From Undaria pinnatifida (Eukaryota > Sar > Phaeophyceae > Laminariales > Alariaceae), in contig JABAKD010000026.1 in the NCBI GenBank assembly GCA_012845835.1, forward strand, positions 12,401,832-12,465,831: a stretch of 64,000 nucleotides of DNA. Direction: 5' to 3'. The notes beneath the pieces were generated by a model. It worked only from the letters and a program-made list of their open reading frames with translations. It had not been told where the DNA came from and did no database searches. Below are positions 51,750 through 62,469 of the stretch, piece by piece (position 1 is the first letter of the stretch; each line of letters begins with the position of its first letter). The translations under genes and the position numbers were made by a program.

Positions 51750-52205
51750 TTTTTTTTTCTTATTAACTGTTAATAGTAGCTCGTACTCGAGGCGTTTTTC
51801 GTTTTTGTGGATTCAACAATTTTACCCTTTTTACCCACTACCTACTAGACTGGTGAGAGGTTTTACTCCCGGCGGCCTGCTGAGCAATCCGTGGTCACAG
51901 ACCACAGAGTTCCACGTGCAATGTCCATCCATCCCCCCTCGAGTATACTTGCCTTCGTTTTTGCCCCCCGTAGGCCCACTGCTCTTGTTTTTTTTTTTCT
52001 TGTTTCGCTCTTCCCATGTATTATATTTGCACATTTGCTCCTTTCTCGCTAGGAGTAACTTAAACCCGGGGTCACTAGGCAGGCTCTTTTCCCCCCTCCC
52101 CTGTTTACTTTTACTTTTCTTTCCTTTCCTTTCCTTTTCCGTTTTTTTTTTTCTCCCTTTCTTCTCTCTTCTTTCTTTCCCTTTATCTTCTCTTTTCTTT
52201 GTTTC
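51750..52205 (+). other. Pyrimidine-rich tracts
   Basis: Long T and CTT-rich stretches (51,751-51,762, 51,988-51,999, 52,095-52,205). The 268-codon frame across them starts at a TTG, not an ATG, and is Phe/Leu/Ser-rich from composition; not accepted as a gene. Confidence 0.6.
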
Positions 52206-52342
52206 TTTTTTCTATTGTCCAAATGACTTGCGTCTGTCGTGCGTATGCGTAGTGAGTCTTTCTTGGGTGGCAAAGCGGTATAGTCGGTTTTTCCAGGCGC
52301 GAGTAATGAGACGTACGCACCGGTATGGACCTGGCACATCGT

Positions 52343-52546
52343 AGACTGACTCCCGATTTCACTTTTTTACTCCGTATGTTTCTGGTGGAGGCATGAATTG
52401 CGTCAGCTGTGATATATGCGTGTACCACCTTGGGTTGTTCGTGTTTTTCCCCTGGGGTATTCCTCAGCTCCAGAGTGACTGGAGCCTGTCCTGTGACCTC
52501 GGACTTGATTATGCGAGTTAATGTAAGAACAACAACAACAACAACT
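52343..52546 (+). repeat. Rep4 (TTG/CAA-tailed repeat), copy 3
   Basis: Near-identical to the copy at 45,507-45,701 in the opposite orientation, from agactgactcccgatttcac to the tail aacaacaacaacaac. The high identity suggests recent mobility. Confidence 0.75.
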
Positions 52547-52685
52547 ATTATACGGTGGTGCGCGCCTTCATGTTTGTGGCTGGAAGATTCAGAACTTTCT
52601 TTTTGTGAAATCGCGTTGAATTGTGCATCTTTTTTTTTTTTTTTTTTTTTTTTTTTCATCTACAGCAGTCTAGTTATATGGAACA

Positions 52686-52977
52686 ACCGGTCGCCCCGGT
52701 GGCGTACCAGGTTATCCTCGAGCCTGGTATAGGTCAGTTTCGTGAGTTCGAGCCCCGCCGAGTGCATACTCGTATAAATTCGTTGGGACTTTTTCTTGTG
52801 GACAAATTGACTTGCGGAAAGCGCGAGAGCGTGAGTTAGCAACATTCGATGTACAATCGACGAGCAGTGGGATTGCTGAACCCTATGCGTGATAAAAATT
52901 GAAGGCAAGAACCGGGGAGGAGAAGGGATGACACCTGTGACCACGGCTTGTCCAGAAGCTGGAAAGTAAAAGTGTGC
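52686..52977 (+). mobile_element. SINE-A: most complete copy (~290 bp)
   Basis: Starts accggtcgccccggtggcg with box A (TGGCGTACCAGG), box B (GAGTTCGAGCCCC), body (ggacaaattgacttgcggaa, gcgagagcgtgagttagcaac, cgatgtacaatcgacgagcag) and tail (gacacctgtgaccacggcttg, tccagaagctggaaagtaaaag). The SINE-A and SINE-B heads share accggtcgccccggtgg. The head itself contains ACCAGGTT...CCTGGTA, a version of the dispersed heptamer. A long T tract (52,629-52,656) lies just upstream. Confidence 0.75.
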
Positions 52978-54835
52978 TGGAACATCCACTTGATACGTAA
53001 TCAACTCGTATTGCCTAACGAATTCGTCTCCTGGTGAATACCGTGGTACTGCTCGTGACCACAGCAGCCGACAGCGACAGCACATACAAAATAATAACAG
53101 ATAGTGTGTAAGAAATTGGAATTGGGAGTTGAGAAATTTTATAACTGGGTTTGAACCATTCACGAACATATGAAATACTTTTATACTGATGATGGTATAA
53201 ACCCTGCTTTATGGTTTGAGTTGACACGTCGGGGGTTCGTGTCGTACGCGTTTTGAGGTCAAACTTCGTACTTGAATTTTGAACAGAATACTCTGTTTTG
53301 GTGCAATGACCTTTATATCGGGTTAAGAACTCGGGACTCGCACTGAAATCAGCAGGATACTGCTGAAAGACCTAATTGTCTACCTGGTAGCTACCAGTTC
53401 AGAAATTTGGGACACGAGCAATGTAGATGCAAGAACAAATTTGAAATTGAAAATTGTATACACAAAGGAAATCTGGAGTTTGCGGAGAGGTACTGAATCG
53501 TTCGTAGGATGGGAAAAAGGGGATGGGAAGATGGCCAGAATTCTGGGGGGTTCAGTTGGTTGAGGTGGAGAGACAGAGAGGCGGGGAAGAGTTGAGAGAG
53601 ACAGGCGGAAAACTCGGTCATTTCTAACCCTGATATCGTAAACCTTGCACTATTATTATTTTAATTGTAATAATGGCAAGTACCCGTGGTAAGCAATATC
53701 TCGTCGCGTAACAATCGTTTACGAGTGTTCATTGCTTGGTCGTTGCCTTTTTTTTCCCTTGGTGTCGAGATGGAGTTTTTTACTTGTGCCAGCTCCATAG
53801 AACGATGTGGAGGACGTGGGGTGGCTTGTGCGAGTCCCGCCAATTGCTTTTGAAAACCTCAGCACTAACCCCACTCTCAAGGAAGCAGCAGCAGCGGAGC
53901 CTAAAGGCTTCGTAGTTTGTGGTTGTAAGGCTTTGTTTAACAACCTTTTGTGATACATGCTTGTTGTGTTTATATGTTTGTACCAAATGGAGCAGGGACT
54001 AACAGCATAACCAGATCACCAGTTTTCGTAGCCGCGAGTGCGTGGGCTGAGAGCGTGGGCCTAATTCTACAGACTTCTCAAAACGTAATATACTGTTCTA
54101 CACGCAATGTCATATCAAACCTGTTATAATCCCAGAACAAAGAGTTCTTTTTCTTTTAAAATATAATCGTACGAGTATGTACTGCAACGAAGTGCCAACA
54201 TATGATCCAAAGTTTTGGGCCTGCCATGCCCTGATGGCACTTTGAATTTTTGTGTCTGTGATCGGATCGGCGAAGGCGCTGCTAGAAAGAGGACCCGTAC
54301 CATCCGAAGTTGTTTTAGTGGGGGTAGTGTTGGTAATGCTGGTTGTGGTGATGGTGGTAAGTCGTTGGGCGCTCTCGCTGCGTTAGCGCGACGCTAACGG
54401 TAAAATAGGCGTCAATTGGTGTCAGTCAAAGATAAAGCACTAGTCCATCCACCGCGTCAGCACGTATGGTACTAAATGAACATATTTTTGCTGATATTTA
54501 CGACCTTGTTACGTTGTATTCAAATCAAGAACTTGTTGCGCGAAACCATTTTCCACACCTCGGTTTGCGACGCGAGACACGAGACGACAAAATTACATCG
54601 TAAATTGTAAATTGGGGTATGGCAACCTGACGTCAGCGAAGGAAGGAAATATCCTGCGGTACGACCCCCCGCGCTGACCGCCGCGAGACAACCTAGCCGT
54701 ACATCACAGGAGCACCCGTGGCAAACCTAAAACATGAAGCAGCACAAAGCCAATGGCAGCAGCGGCAGCTGCCTCGGGAGCAGTCGGTTGCGTACTTGGC
54801 CGTGAGAGACCCTACATAATTTTATCAGTGTGCGA
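52978..54835. other. No gene seen
   Basis: Frames below 80 codons after the SINE. One heptamer at 53,381. Nothing else supported. Confidence 0.4.
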
Positions 54836-54912
54836 GTAATCATTCGTGATATATATGGTACCTTCGATCTCACAGCTGGAGTGTATTTTCATTTTAATAA
54901 TATATGGTACGG
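54836..54912 (+). repeat. Rep2 fragment
   Basis: ttcgatctcacagctggagtgtattttcattttaataatatatgg matches the Rep2 frame (FDLTAGVYF) and the bases after it, but the upstream part is replaced by cgtgatatatatggtac. Confidence 0.55.
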
Positions 54913-55639
54913 GAAAGGGCCGGCCTGCACCAAGCGGCCAGCGGTGGACAAAACTAGCCGCGTATGCTCTTTGCTGCCTGCCTGGCTCTCGCGCGAGAGC
55001 CCGTGCGTGGTTAGGGCGGTGTCATCGCGTCATGACGTTACATCTTTCCACCTGTCCGGCTGTTCGATGCTAAGAGCTACAGGGTATGACGTCAACGCGC
55101 CCTCTTTCTTACTATCATAGCCCTTTCATACCATAACACAACAGATGTAAGAACGCCTCTGCATTACCGTCACATTCCGCACAGGGTTTGTTGTTGTTTA
55201 TCCTCAGACGAATAGGGAAAAATAAAGCTTGAGCTCACCACAATGCCACGTATTTTCATACGCGCCGTGTGTCAATTAAACTCAATTGCATTCGCAATCC
55301 AGTCCGGTGATAGCTGGCCTATCCTTGTCCGTGGTAGTGACAGCGCGAGCTGTCCCTGCCGGCGGTTCCCGTTTGCTACTCCAGCAGCGTAAGCTGCCGC
55401 GGCATACGGAGTATGCCGAGTATGCCGACCCGACGTGTGTCGGTGTGCACAGGAGCATCGTGCCTGTTCGCAGGGCAATCACAGTTCAACCGTTACTTAT
55501 GTCAAATACCTGCTACACACGCAAGAATCGTTCAAACCCCCGGCAAGAATCTCCTAGTTTTATCCACACCGAGGGGGACCAACACAACTTTTTCCCCCTT
55601 TCTGTTTTCATTTTTTCGCACCCGTGCCGGTAATTGAGG

Positions 55640-55805
55640 CGATGGTGTCGATGATGTCGGTATGGACACCGTCGAAAATGCAACATGTAGAGGATAGACC
55701 AGGCAGCAACGCTCCTAAACCTGTTGTAGTTGTTGCCTTCGGAACCCAGTTTGGCTGCTGCCCCGACGCCGGCTGGGTGGCGTCGTCTGCTTTGTTGCAG
55801 CGTTT
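55640..55805 (+). repeat. Rep7 repeat, copy 1
   Basis: gtcggtatggacaccg.cg, atgca..atgtaga, caacgctcctaa.c, gttg..ttcggaacccagt, gctgccc..acgccggctgggtgg, ctgctttg. The frame VAFGTQ..CCP.AGWV..ALL is kept in the inverted copy at 56,545-56,695. Confidence 0.6.
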
Positions 55806-55907
55806 TTTCTCGCTCAATTGTTGGGCTTCGTTTTGGCACTCGGCATGGGAGTGACGATGATGGTATTGGCGCCACTGCTGCCGAGAGAAACAGATCGCAG
55901 GTGATAT

Positions 55908-56020
55908 CATAGGCCACGCGGCAACGCTCCTAAACTCTTACATCAGTAGGGTCATTCGGAAGCCAATGTGGTCGCTGCCCCTGATGTTAGTTGGATGGCG
56001 TCATCTGCTCTGTGTGTTAT
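55908..56020 (+). repeat. Rep7 repeat, copy 2 (diverged)
   Basis: ggccacgcggcaacgctcctaaac, tcattcggaagcca.tgtggtcgctgcccctga, agttggatggcgtcatctgctctg follow the order of copy 1. Confidence 0.5.
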
Positions 56021-56067
56021 TAACATTAAACTGATACTTTCACTCATGTACATACATCCAGCACGAT

Positions 56068-56272
56068 CAGTGCCCGTGCCGATGCCTCCTACAGAGAGGC
56101 GAGCTCTGTGGCCACAAACTACGAGACATACGCATTATATATACAGCAACGTGATTTGGCCATGCAATACCAACCGCAATGAACACGCGGGCGAGAATAA
56201 TATTCAAGCCAGCACACCAGACTATGCGGTGTGTGTTGTCTTCAGTAAAACAGCACAAGAAGGAAACGATAA
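56068..56272 (+). repeat. Rep8 duplicated segment, copy 1 (empty site)
   Basis: tccagca, gtgcccgtgccgatgcctc, gagctctgtgg.c.aaact.cgagaca, gtgatttggccatgcaat, accaaccgcaa, cacgcgggc, gccagcacaccag match 58,583-58,890 in order. This copy lacks the 101-bp insert present at 58,709-58,809. Confidence 0.65.
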
Positions 56273-56544
56273 TGTTAAGGACAAACAGGAAAACAATCGG
56301 AGACAGAGGGAAACAGGATGCTACAAAAAAAAGAAAAAATAAACGCAACAGCCAACCAGCAACTAGACATGACATGCATCCATGAATCCATCCCATCACC
56401 ATCGGGGGCAGCAACCCTATTGGGTTTTCAATGACCTGCTAGGTAGGAGTAGGAACAAGGGTCTTATCACCTGCGCACTGTCTCTGACGACAGTCATGCC
56501 CATTCCCGATAAAATTACGAAGCTTGGCAATAAAGCAAGCAAAG

Positions 56545-56695
56545 CAAAGCAGGTGGCACCACCCAGCCGGCGTTAGGGCAGCACCAACACTGGGTTCCGA
56601 ATGCAACTACTAGAGGGTTAGGAGCTTTGCTGCGTGGCCTGTCGTCTACATACTGCATTTACGACGGCGGTGTCCATACCGACATCATCGCCTCC
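56545..56695 (-). repeat. Rep7 repeat, copy 3 (inverted)
   Basis: Minus strand: gatgatgtcggtatggacaccg, gcaaagctcctaacc, gttgcattcggaacccagtg, gctgccctaacgccggctgggtgg, cctgctttgctttg, as in copy 1. Confidence 0.6.
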
Positions 56696-56816
56696 ACAGC
56701 CCCCAAGCCAAGGGTACACGAAAGGAAGCGGCAAAGCTAAAACGGAACATATAAATTGTGAAAAAAACTCACCCACATAGAGTATTTTACAAGTACCAAC
56801 CACGCAGCTTGCAAAG

Positions 56817-56885
56817 ATGAGTATTGACCCGAAATTCGTCGAACTCACGGCTGACGTTCCTGAAATATTTTCATTAAATATATGA
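56817..56885 (+). repeat. Rep2 miniature frame, variant type (MSIDPKFVELTADV)
   Basis: cttgcaaag then ATG at 56,817, frame MSIDPKFVELTADVPEIFS, stop at 56,885. Near-identical to the inverted copy at 35,769-35,828; both lack the long Rep2 leader. Confidence 0.6.
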
Positions 56886-57162
56886 AAGGACGAAGAAAGC
56901 TTGTGTTGCTCGGAATTGTTGCCTGTCTGTTGTTCTGTGTTTTTTCGTTCATGTGAAGTCCTGTTTCGCTCTTTTAGTCCTTTTGCTTTTCCGTTTTCTA
57001 CTTTCTTATTCATCTTTTATTTTCTTCCTTGTTTTCGTTGCAAATAGTCTGGTGTGCTGGCTTTCATATTTTGTTTTTCTGCCCGCGTGCTCATTTCGGT
57101 TGGCATTACATGTCCAAACCACCTTTCTAGATGTGGTATCTTGCATGTTCTATATGCTTCAT

Positions 57163-57720
57163 CGCCTAGACCTAGCACCACGCGTATATCAAACCCCTAC
57201 ATATATGCGACCCAAACCTGTTAGAAACCCTTTTGCTTCCCCCCCCCCCCTACCACACACCCACCCCCTCGAACACTCCGCCCTCTCCTCACTGTTTGTA
57301 CGACCTATGTGATATACATGATATACTGGTGCATTCCTTCCAAAACCGTCAGATTCATTTTTTTGCAGTTTCCACGCACAGATTGAGTTGCCCCGCCCGT
57401 CCCCCCGCCCCTCCCCTTTCCCCCGCTCCCTCTTGTTCAAACCCAGGCCCCCACGCCCTTAAAAAACTCCGCCCTCCCCTCACCGGTTATACGACTTACA
57501 GGATACACTTGATAAACTGATGCATTTCCTTCCACAGCTGTCAGATTTTGTCCCCATCGAAAACGGGTTTTATAGTTTGCTCGCAAAGGCTGACTAACAT
57601 CACCCTGTTGACCCTGATAGCTACACTGTAGTTCCAAGGGGAGTCGCCGACCTATATCCTTAATGAGGACACACAACCCGTAATACGCGGGATCGGAGTA
57701 TCACACACAGCTTGCAAAGA
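57163..57720 (+). repeat. Segmental duplication, copy 1 (Rep2 long leader)
   Basis: From catcgcctagacctagcacc to the Rep2 ATG, collinear with 62,470-63,013 at high identity. Within each copy a ~200-bp subunit (actccgccct.tcctcac.g.ttgtacgac, acaggatacacttgata, tgatgcattccttccaca, gtcagat) occurs twice, so the leader is itself a tandem repeat. C-rich tracts are frequent. Confidence 0.75.
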
Positions 57721-57779
57721 TGAGTTTCGACAAAATCTTCGATCTTACAGATGGGATGTATTTTTTAGTTTTATACTAA
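57720..57779 (+). repeat. Rep2 miniature frame
   Basis: ATG at 57,720: MSFDKIFDLTDGMYF, stop at TAA 57,777-57,779. Full leader upstream (tatccttaatgaggacacac...gatcggagtatcacacacagcttgcaaag). Confidence 0.65.
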
Positions 57780-57925
57780 GTAATATACTTCGAAGTATTA
57801 TACTGCTGTACCTGGTATGTGTGAATTCTTCACATTTCCACTCCTGAACATATCGCAGTGCGAAACGACGTGCCAGGTTTTCATTTTTTATTTTGTTGTC
57901 AGCGGCAGAAAGTGTATCGTGACGA

Positions 57926-58360
57926 TTATAGCTTGGCTACACAACGGAGCAGACGGGGATGCGTCAGAGGTGCGACGTCGGGAGATACACGACACGTCGT
58001 GCGGCACGGTGGTTGGTCCCTCCCGTGCTGCTTGCTGCACGCTCTTCCTGCACGGTTGACAAGACCGCCGTGGTTTCTAGATTCGACATTTGAGCACCGG
58101 GACGAAAATACGACAAATATAGACGGTCTATGCAAGGGAAAAACGTGCAGAGTGCAGACACTACATTCATGCTGTCCTATTCTACCAGGTATGTAATAAA
58201 AACTTGACACTCCACAGAATTTGTATTTCTCTAGGATGAAGAACCAGCACGGAGTCTGGGTGTATTGATGTCGTTGGGTAGAAAGAACGCTTTGACGTGA
58301 AGTGGAAGACAACACACAACACACTCGAGCTGTGAGATCGAATATTTCGTCGAAAGTCAT
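57926..58360 (-). CDS. Rep2-initiated ORF, 144 aa (MTFDEIFDLTARV...)
   Basis: Minus-strand frame starting with a Rep2-type N-terminus (MTFDEIFDLTA, start at 58,360). The leader upstream (58,361-58,445: ...tgcgtcctcagtaagga..., tgatacgccgatcgcgcc) is the conserved Rep2 leader. Unlike most copies it stays open beyond the miniature frame, but the remaining ~130 residues are Cys/Arg/Ser-rich without a recognised motif. It could be read-through of chance sequence. Confidence 0.3.
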   Translation of the reverse strand: MTFDEIFDLTARVCCVLSSTSRQSVLSTQRHQYTQTPCWFFILEKYKFCGVSSFYYIPGRIGQHECSVCTLHVFPLHRPSIFVVFSSRCSNVESRNHGGLVNRAGRACSKQHGRDQPPCRTTCRVSPDVAPLTHPRLLRCVAKL

Positions 58361-58582
58361 ATTTCGCTTTGCAGGCTGTGTGTGATACGCCGATCGCGCC
58401 TATTACTGGGTGTGCGTCCTCAGTAAGGATATAGGTTGGGGTTACCATGCTGCGAGCTTGTCATTGCTCGCCATGTGGCACTTTGGGCCCATCCTCTGCC
58501 CAGGCAGCTCGAGCTGCTTCGCGTGGCTGATGCAGTACCGCTGTGTGTGTTTTCGCATCAATCTGATCGTTCCACCCGTCTA

Positions 58583-58890
58583 CATCCAGCGCAAGCGGTG
58601 TCCGTGCTGGTGCTGATGCCTCACAGCTCATCGATAGACGAGTTCTGTGGTCAAACTGCGAGACAGAGATACACATGGCGAACGAGAAAAGTGATTTGGC
58701 CATGCAATGTGACCACGCAGTTTGTGTCTCTAGGATGAAGAATCAACACGGACTGGGCGTGCTGATGTAGTTGGGTAGAAATAACGGGTTAACGCGAAGA
58801 CAACAACGGGCAATACCAACCGCAATTGGCACGCGGGCAAAAATCAAAAAAATGTAAGCCAGCACACCAGGCTATTTTGCAGTAAAAAAG
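58583..58890 (+). repeat. Rep8 duplicated segment, copy 2 (interrupted)
   Basis: Same order of blocks as 56,068-56,272 but split between gccatgcaat and accaaccgc by a 101-bp insert. Confidence 0.65.
58709..58809 (+). mobile_element. 101-bp insertion with 5-bp target-site duplication
   Basis: Flanked by GCAAT on both sides (58,704-58,708 and 58,810-58,814); the paralogous site at 56,164-56,168 has a single GCAAT. Related sequence (agtttgtgtctctaggatgaagaatc, cacgg, gatgtagttgggtagaaa.aacg) recurs at about 58,213-58,312 and 60,148-60,250. It has no TIRs that I can see. The direct repeat plus empty site is good evidence of insertion. Confidence 0.65.
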
Positions 58891-60173
58891 TAGAAAAGAA
58901 ACATGATTTAAGACGAAAAGTCGTCACCTAAGATGGACATGTTCCCGTGTTTTACATCGGAATCCCCGGAGGGTTAAACGCAGAAAATCGCTCTTCGTTG
59001 CTCGATGCTCTCGATCCTCAACTGCGAACATTTGTGTGCTCCCCCCCCTTCCGTCCATCCCCGTCTATTCGGGAACCGGGAAGACACCATCCACCGTTGA
59101 AAGGGCCAAACGCCAAAATTGGTGGCGTGGCATGTCCTCTATTGACAGCGTAGAACTTACAATAACGTTGTATGGTATTTCCTCTTTGAGGATATCGGAG
59201 GGAGCAAGTGAATGACAGGAAATGACTATTCAAGCGTTGGGCACACATGTCGCTGCCCGGGCTGCCAGGGAAGAGGATATGCCCAGAGCGCAACGTAAGG
59301 AACTGCACGACACGCGCGGCAGAGTGAACCTTGTACTAATGTAAGCTCTTGCTATCGCCGTACGTAAGCGCGCTCGTCTTTTGTTGTTGCTATGCATGAG
59401 TCCGCCGGATTACAGTCAGCGCCACCTTCGCAGTCATGATAAGACACTAAATCGTACCAGAAAAACCAGGTATCATATAGTCTGCCGGGTACCAGGTACC
59501 AGGTATATGACATGTAGAATATTAGTTTTGCTGTTGCCATGATATCTGGAATATTAATATTAGTTCATCTGTTGCCAAAGCAAAGGAGGGAAATGAACTC
59601 GCGCCAACACGCGCCAAGCGTTGCACGTCTAGCGCCAAAACTCGATCGTGGCGGGTGTGTCTGCAGACTTTTATTTATTTGTGACGTCCCCACGCGGAAG
59701 AATCAATCAGCCGATGCAAAGGAAATCCAAACCAAATGGCAGGGTGGTGGTAATAGTGCCCAACTCCCCCGCCCCACCCCGCCCCCGCCCGCCCGCTTGT
59801 GGCGTATTCATATACCTTTGGTGTTTATGTATGCCACTATTGTATTTGATGTCAATTACACTGCTGCCGTTGTTAAAGGCTGGGGTTAATTTCGTCCTCC
59901 GTGGGTTGTTTCCTAGTTCGTGGGTTCATTCCCCGTCGACCCTTTCCACCTGCGACATTGTGCCACTCTGAAAGCGAGAAACGAAGATTTGTCGTTGAAA
60001 GGTGGGCGCAGTTGTAGAGGTGGTGAGTGCTCGCCGCTGCTTCACCCCGTCACCGTCCTCTCGTTGTCTATCCCGCTATCGTCGTACGTTTGCGTTTGTA
60101 GTAATGCCAGCTACATATCGGGAGTGTATTTTTGTGTCCCGTTGTTTGTGACCACAGAGCTTGTATCTCTTCA

Positions 60174-60477
60174 GGATGAAGAATCGGCACGGGTGCTGGA
60201 TGTGGTGGAATTCGACGGGAAGAAAGGCGGTTTCAATGCAAACACGCACGTCGAAAACTTATACGTTGCAATACTGCCTGCTGGTTGGCGTTTGACTAAG
60301 TGGGGTGCCGTGCTGCGGACTGCAGACCTGCCGCGGCAAGACGAGCCGGGCCACATATCGTGCCCCATCCCGTCGGTCTCCTCCCCCGTTCCCTCCCATC
60401 CCGTCCTGCCCTGTTCCGACCCTTGGCCGTGGGCTGCAGTGATTGCCTTTCATTCACACCAGTCGGGTGTGGTCTGA
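60174..60477 (+). CDS. Possible exon, DEESARVLDVVEFDGKKGG...
   Basis: The plus-strand frame covering 59,920-60,477 becomes protein-like from 60,174, after a pyrimidine-rich stretch and cag acceptor (tatctcttcag|gatgaa): DEESARVLDVVEFDGKKGG, then NANTHVENLYVAILPAGWRL. The first ~25 codons are related to the 101-bp insert family at 58.2 and 58.7 kb. No family recognised; the downstream part is Pro/Ser-rich. Confidence 0.22.
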
Positions 60478-60828
60478 CGTGTGTTGTGGCTTGTCCCTGC
60501 GCTGCTAGATAGGCGTATTGGTAGGCAGCGCCAGGCTGAAGACTGCCTAGTTAGACTGGGCTGGGCCTGGCTGGGCTGGGCTATGCTTGTGTGCAAGATA
60601 GCCCGTGAGGGAAAAAGCACAAGCTTCGGCTGCTTGCTGCTGCCTGCTTGCTTGCTGCTGCTCCTGGTGGTGGCTGAGGATGAGGGGCTTTTCATACCAG
60701 TAGGGGTAGTGTAGCGTGGCGTGGTTTGGGCCTTGTGACTGGTTGAGTTAGTCTGACCTTGACTGGGGTGGGATGGACTGAATGATACATTTTGGCGGGG
60801 AATGGGCGCGCCGCTGCTGGTTACCACC

Positions 60829-60856
60829 TACTGCTGCTGCTGCTGCTGCTGCTGCT
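60829..60856 (+). repeat. (CTG)n microsatellite
   Basis: Nine consecutive ctg units. Confidence 0.85.
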
Positions 60857-61726
60857 CCCGTCGGTGGCGATTGTGGTGGTGCTACCGCTGTTGGTGATGG
60901 CGGCGCTGGTGCTGCTGTTTTGTGGCGTGTTGCTTGAGCCGTCCGGCACCAACATCCTGCTGACGCGCTTTCTCTATTGCACAAAAGCTTTGTCTCGTCT
61001 GTGCCCTCCCCCCCCGCCTACAAAACAGATGTTTGTGTGACTGCCCCCACCATGCCTGTATATTGCACGATTGGACTAATACTATCGTAATAGTCTTTGA
61101 TTGTTATGACGCTTTCCTATGGTCTTGGACAAATACTATCGTAGTGGTCTTTGGTTTGATCTTATCTTAGTGCAAAGTACAAGCCCGGTAGCACACCATC
61201 TTCATATACACGAGTTTCGTAGACGAAGTTCACCAAACGGACGTGCATTGTGCGGTATCTATCTAGTCTAAACCTACGGCAGTAGTCAGCTTCGCAACAG
61301 CTACATCTTCGACGCGCGTGGCACGAAACAGGAAGCAGCTGGCGTGTGTGCTGCTGTGTGAACAGTTTCCCCCCGTGCCCCGTTGGCAACACACTGCCAG
61401 GTGATATTCTATTTCTATCAACTTTGGGGACTTCGTATGCGAAAAGGGACGCAGTCAATTTTGACGACACATAAGTCACACGCGCTGTAGTAACAATGCC
61501 TTGATGCTGGGCAAGGGGGCTATTCATTTTGTACCGAGTAATACGTTATGAACATGCTCGTCGCATGCTCCCCTTTATCTGCAAATCGCTTGCCCTACAT
61601 CGGTTGGTGGGACCATGCTTCTCAGTTGTTCGTTCGTTGCCCTGGGATGCCGAATTTTTTGCGTGGGGGTAATCTTGCGATCCTTCTACCTACCGGTATA
61701 GACTACATATATATTATAAAAACATA

Positions 61727-61805
61727 TATATGTCACACTATATCCTTGACGAGAACACACACCCAGTAATACGCGAGATCGGAGTATCACACACAGCTTG
61801 CAAAG
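61727..61805 (+). promoter_or_regulatory. Rep2 leader, short copy (candidate 5' UTR/promoter of a minigene)
   Basis: tatatccttgacgagaacacacacccagtaatacgcgagatcggagtatcacacacagcttgcaaag, conserved with the leaders at 57.6 and 62.9 kb. Promoter function is inferred only from its fixed position upstream of the conserved ATG. Confidence 0.35.
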
Positions 61806-61961
61806 ATGAGTTTCGACAAAATCTTCGACCTCACAGGTGGAGTGTTTTTTTATTTTTATAATATATTATGTCACCTGATACTATTTATTGTGGATGGTCG
61901 AACGACGTTGGTGGTGGTTACCCCCGTATTCCAGCCGTTAGCATATCGCGACGGTTGTTAA
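61806..61961 (+). CDS. Rep2 minigene, 51 aa
   Basis: ATG at 61,806 after the conserved cttgcaaag: MSFDKIFDLTGGVFFYFYNI followed by a hydrophobic stretch (CHLILFIV) and stop at 61,961. This copy is open beyond the usual stop. Whether it is translated is unknown. Confidence 0.3.
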   Translation: MSFDKIFDLTGGVFFYFYNILCHLILFIVDGRTTLVVVTPVFQPLAYRDGC

Positions 61962-62004
61962 ACAGAGTATACCAGGTACATATATATTTCACTACCAGGT
62001 AGCT

Positions 62005-62450
62005 GATATCACCTTATTGTCTCTAGCCATCCATGCCGTAGCTCGAAATAATCCCCCCCCCCCTCCCCCTCTCTTTCCCCCCCCGCTTCCTCTCGTTCAA
62101 CGTCCCACCTAAAATCGAAATCTGCCAGAGTAATCAACACTATCATGCAGATGATATCACCTCCTTATCTTTCTAGCCATCCATGCTGTAGCCCAAGTAA
62201 CCCCCCCCCCCAACGCCCCCTCCTTCCCCACTCCCCACCAGAGTAGTAAACACTAGCAGGCAACTTATATCACCTCATTATCTTTCTAGCCATCCATGCG
62301 GTAGCTCCAATTCATTTCCGCTTCCTTCCCCCCCCGCTCCCTCTTGTTCAAACGCCCCACCCAAAAACGAAATCTGCCAGAGTAATAAACACTACGACGC
62401 AGTTGGTATCACCTCATTATCTTTCTAGCTATCCACGCTGTAGCTCCAGT
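62005..62450 (+). repeat. Tandem repeat, three to four units of ~130 bp
   Basis: Units start near 62,005, 62,151, 62,268 and 62,407 with tatcacct.(c)attatctttctagccatcca and gtagctc, then a C-rich tract and cagagtaat.aacact. The last unit is truncated at the segmental duplication. Confidence 0.75.
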
Positions 62451-62469
62451 TCCCCACCGCACCACCCGC

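Noticed and set aside
51538..52344. A 268-codon hydrophobic ORF
   Set aside because: It starts at TTG, runs through poly-pyrimidine tracts and a Rep4 boundary, and shows no motif.
62005..62450. A CRISPR array
   Set aside because: Units are long (~130 bp), degenerate and contiguous without unique spacers, and the window is eukaryotic.
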